Source: Actinophytocola algeriensis (GTDB lineage Bacteria; Actinomycetota; Actinomycetes; Mycobacteriales; Pseudonocardiaceae). Taken from it: a stretch of 64,000 nt of DNA. The notes under the pieces were generated by a model. That model was not told the DNA's origin, made no database searches, and saw only the letters and a list, made by a program, of their open reading frames with translations. Made by a program: the position numbers and the translations under genes. This document shows, piece after piece, positions 61,993 to 64,000 of this stretch; the first letter of the stretch is position 1; each line of letters starts with the position of its first letter. Location of the stretch: contig NZ_JACHJQ010000006.1 of assembly GCF_014203735.1 (NCBI RefSeq), positions 443,698 to 507,697 of the forward strand, written 5' to 3'.

Positions 61993-63163
61993 GGCTCAGG
62001 GCCACCACGGCCATGTCGTCGTCGAGGTCACCACCGTTGAGCTCGCGCACCGCGTTGATCACGTGGTCGAGGAGCCCCTCGTCCCGCAGGCCCTCGGCGA
62101 TGCCCGTCTGGACCAGCTCGATGAGACCGTCGACGTCGAGCCGCCTGCGTTCGTTGCCGACCCGGCCCTCGATGAGACCGTCGGTGTACATCAGCACGGT
62201 CCACTTCTCGCCCAGCTCGACGTCGCAGCTCGGCCAGCGACTGCCGTCGCCGACACCGACCGGGGTGCGGACGGGTGCCTTCAGCTCGCGCACGTCCGAG
62301 CCGGTGATCAACAGTGGCGGCGGGTGGCCGACGAGGTGCAGCGTGCCGGTGGTGCGGGCCGGGTCGATGGAGAGCATGCAGAGCGTGGTGAACAGGTTGG
62401 GCTGGTACCGCTCGTGGGTGAACACCTGGTTCACGACCGTGAGCACCTCGGTGGACGGGCGGGCGGACAGCACCATCGTCCGCCAGGCGACGCGCATCGA
62501 CACGCCGAGCGCGGCCTCGTCGGGGCCGTGGCCGCAGACGTCGCCGACGACCGCGTGCACGCAGCCGTCGGCGGTCTGGACCACGTCGTAGAAGTCGCCG
62601 CCGAGCAGGAGCCGCTGCCCACCTGGCGAATAACGCGTGGTGACCCGCACGCCACTCTGCTCGTCCACGATCGGTGTCGGCAGCAGGCCACGTTCGAGGC
62701 GGCCGTTCTCCTCGGCGTAGATCTGGGCGTCCCGCAGCTGCCGCTGCAGCGAGTCGGACCGCTCGCGCTCGACGGCGTAGCGGATCACGCGGTCGAGCAG
62801 GTGCCCGTCGACCTGGCCCTTGACGAGGTAGTCCTGCGCGCCGAGCCGGACCGCCTCCTCGCCGAGGTACTCGTCGGCGAGGCCGGTGAGCACGACGACG
62901 GCGACCGAGGGCACGTTCCCCTGCAGCCAGCGCAGCCCGTCGAGCTCGTGTGTGTCGGGGAGGCCGAGGTCGAGCAGCACGCAGGCGGCGTCCTGCACGG
63001 CCGCCTTCGCCTCGGCCAGCGTGCGGACGCGGTGCAGGTCGACCGCGGCACCGGACTCGAGCAGCAGTTCCTCCACGAGGAACGCGTCGCCGTCGTCGTC
63101 CTCGATCAGCAGCACCCGCGTCGGCGCGGGACTTTCACGTGCCGCGCTCAGTGCACCAACCAT
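61985..63163 (-). CDS. Receiver-PP2C (SpoIIE-type) phosphatase
   Basis: 392 aa. N-terminal receiver (residues ~15-130: VLLIEDDDGDAFLVEELL, phospho-Asp in CVLLDLGLPDTHE, VVVLTGLAD, YLVKGQVDG) fused to a PP2C-like SpoIIE domain (~165-390: GGDFYDVV, VGDVCGHGPDEA, YTDGLIEGR, DDDMAVVAL) carrying the metal-binding Asp/Gly motifs. RsbU-like enzymes of this type switch anti-sigma antagonists. First gene of the operon 63163-59096. Confidence 0.93.
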   Translation of the reverse strand: MVGALSAARESPAPTRVLLIEDDDGDAFLVEELLLESGAAVDLHRVRTLAEAKAAVQDAACVLLDLGLPDTHELDGLRWLQGNVPSVAVVVLTGLADEYLGEEAVRLGAQDYLVKGQVDGHLLDRVIRYAVERERSDSLQRQLRDAQIYAEENGRLERGLLPTPIVDEQSGVRVTTRYSPGGQRLLLGGDFYDVVQTADGCVHAVVGDVCGHGPDEAALGVSMRVAWRTMVLSARPSTEVLTVVNQVFTHERYQPNLFTTLCMLSIDPARTTGTLHLVGHPPPLLITGSDVRELKAPVRTPVGVGDGSRWPSCDVELGEKWTVLMYTDGLIEGRVGNERRRLDVDGLIELVQTGIAEGLRDEGLLDHVINAVRELNGGDLDDDMAVVALSHG

Positions 63164-63347
63164 GTCCTGGCCGCTCGTCCCTCACTCCCCGGTGCCGACC
63201 ACGGGCGGTCGATACGGTCTGCCCATCGTAGTGGCTGAGGGCCGCGACGTAGTGATGGACACAGCCGCACGCCGAACAGGTGGAACCGTGACGGCGCTCA
63301 GCCACCCACCACCGGCCATCGGCGACCTTCGCCGGGCGGGACCACGT

Positions 63348-64000
63348 TCATACGCGGGGAGGCAGACCAGCGCTGCGCATGGCGGTTGTGGCGCGGTTCG
63401 TGCGGGTGTAAGGCGCGGTGAGCGCCGACAACGCCAGGTCCCAGGCCGGTTCGAGGCTGTAGAAACTGTGGCGGCGCATGGCGAGCCGGGGGCCGGTGTC
63501 GCCGTCGGCGGGCCACGGGTCGAGCAGCCGCCATTCCGCGCCGCAGCGCCGGATGCCGGTCACCGGGTCGGTCTCGTCGTCGGTGAGCGCCTCGCCGTCA
63601 CCGAGGCGGCAGGAGCGGAACCCGCCATCGTCGGTGCGGTCCCAGCTCAGCACCGGGCCGCCGATCGGGTCGGTCTCGCGGTACAGCGACACCCACTGGC
63701 GGTGCAGCACGTCCTCCTGCAGCCAGCACAGGAACGGGTGGTTGACGTACGCGGGGAACGCCCGCGCGTAGGCGACCTGCAGCTGCGACCCGTACGTCAG
63801 CAGCGCGACCCGCTGCCGGTACTCCGGCGCGAGCCGGGTCAGCGCGGCCGCCGCGATCAGGCTGCCCTGGCTGTGGCCCGCCAGCACGACGAACCGGGCC
63901 GGGCCCGAGACGTGGCACTCGATCCGCCTGCGGAGGTCGTCGATCACCTTCGGGGAGTACGGCGGCGGCACCAGCGGGTGCACCGCCGACGGCCAGAACG
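63348..64000 (-). CDS. Lipase-like alpha/beta hydrolase (5' partial)
   Basis: The frame stays open to the window edge, so the start is beyond 64000. The esterase elbow GHSQGS in VVLAGHSQGSLIAAAAL is near the visible N-terminus. LLTYGSQLQVAYARAFPAYV and the later DDETDPVTG segment recur in a large actinobacterial family, commonly membrane-anchored at its missing N-terminus. Ser is the likely nucleophile, but His and Asp cannot be fixed from this piece. The 184 bp between it and the operon start (63164-63347) show no clear promoter or repeat. Confidence 0.75.
   Translation of the reverse strand, partial: FWPSAVHPLVPPPYSPKVIDDLRRRIECHVSGPARFVVLAGHSQGSLIAAAALTRLAPEYRQRVALLTYGSQLQVAYARAFPAYVNHPFLCWLQEDVLHRQWVSLYRETDPIGGPVLSWDRTDDGGFRSCRLGDGEALTDDETDPVTGIRRCGAEWRLLDPWPADGDTGPRLAMRRHSFYSLEPAWDLALSALTAPYTRTNRATTAMRSAGLPPRV

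Noticed and set aside
63240-63262. GATGGACACAGCC as another copy of the GGTGGACACAGCGCT element end
   Set aside because: Only about nine bases match and neither side shows head or array sequence.

Overview
The window is 64 kb of very GC-rich DNA with strongly G/C-biased third codon positions, GTG/TTG starts, Tat-type (RR) secreted proteins, a mycothiol-dependent-isomerase family protein, SARP and NB-ARC/TPR regulators and ECF sigma control. This points to a filamentous actinomycete chromosome. The gene content suits the Pseudonocardiales (Lentzea/Saccharothrix/Amycolatopsis-like), but that placement is inference. I saw no rRNA, tRNA, CRISPR array, transposase or prophage.

Layout. 1-2.9 kb: the 3' end of a secreted sugar-dehydrogenase/PKD/CBM6 protein, then a Ppx/GppA phosphatase with a small partner. 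2.9-9.5 kb: asnB, an MBL hydrolase and a tightly overlapping run of a DedA protein and two alkaline-phosphatase-fold proteins. 9.5-13.1 kb: a cyclase-family hydrolase overlapping a TPP enzyme whose N-terminus holds an in-frame tandem 129-bp repeat, then two small proteins. 13.1-22.6 kb: CorA, a methyltransferase, a lipoprotein, two esterases, a PhoD phosphatase, a CocE/NonD peptidase and an epimerase. 22.6-27.7 kb: an ECF sigma factor divergent from DUF4142 and DUF1996 proteins and an overlapping cytochrome-b-like membrane protein/ferredoxin/ferredoxin reductase set. 28.3-36.5 kb: a lower-GC regulatory block (NB-ARC/TPR protein, a GT-B-like transferase with a small partner, a large SARP regulator, an XRE regulator). 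36.5-46.4 kb: a fused SecDF, a degenerate sensor kinase, a pentapeptide-repeat membrane protein, a MalY-type aminotransferase, an XRE regulator and an aldo/keto reductase.

47.1-56.3 kb is a coherent polyamine uptake and catabolism locus: aminobutyraldehyde dehydrogenase, saccharopine-dehydrogenase-like protein, a four-gene PotABCD-type ABC importer, an Lrp/AsnC regulator and a class III aminotransferase. A leaderless promoter and an Lrp-like operator are visible upstream of the binding-protein gene. 56.3-58.8 kb has a Ser/Thr kinase divergent from a phytoene-desaturase-like oxidoreductase. 59.1-63.2 kb is a translationally coupled signalling operon (receiver-PP2C phosphatase, CHASE3 histidine kinase, response regulator, NlpC/P60-like protein, SRPBCC protein). 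The window closes inside a lipase-like hydrolase gene.

The most unusual signal is non-coding. A family of intergenic elements has ends reading TAG(CG)CTGTGTCCACC, which in two cases abut or contain the stop codon of the neighbouring gene. They share a head of about 75 bp, but behind it carry unrelated arrays of short palindromes with 30- or 32-bp period. A separate 129-bp tandem element has been inserted in frame after the start codon of the TPP enzyme. Other oddities are a perfect hairpin over the PhoD start codon, a 342-bp convergent gene overlap, a sensor kinase that lost its phospho-accepting His, and a ten-codon aromatic mini-ORF in front of a perfect 38-bp palindrome.
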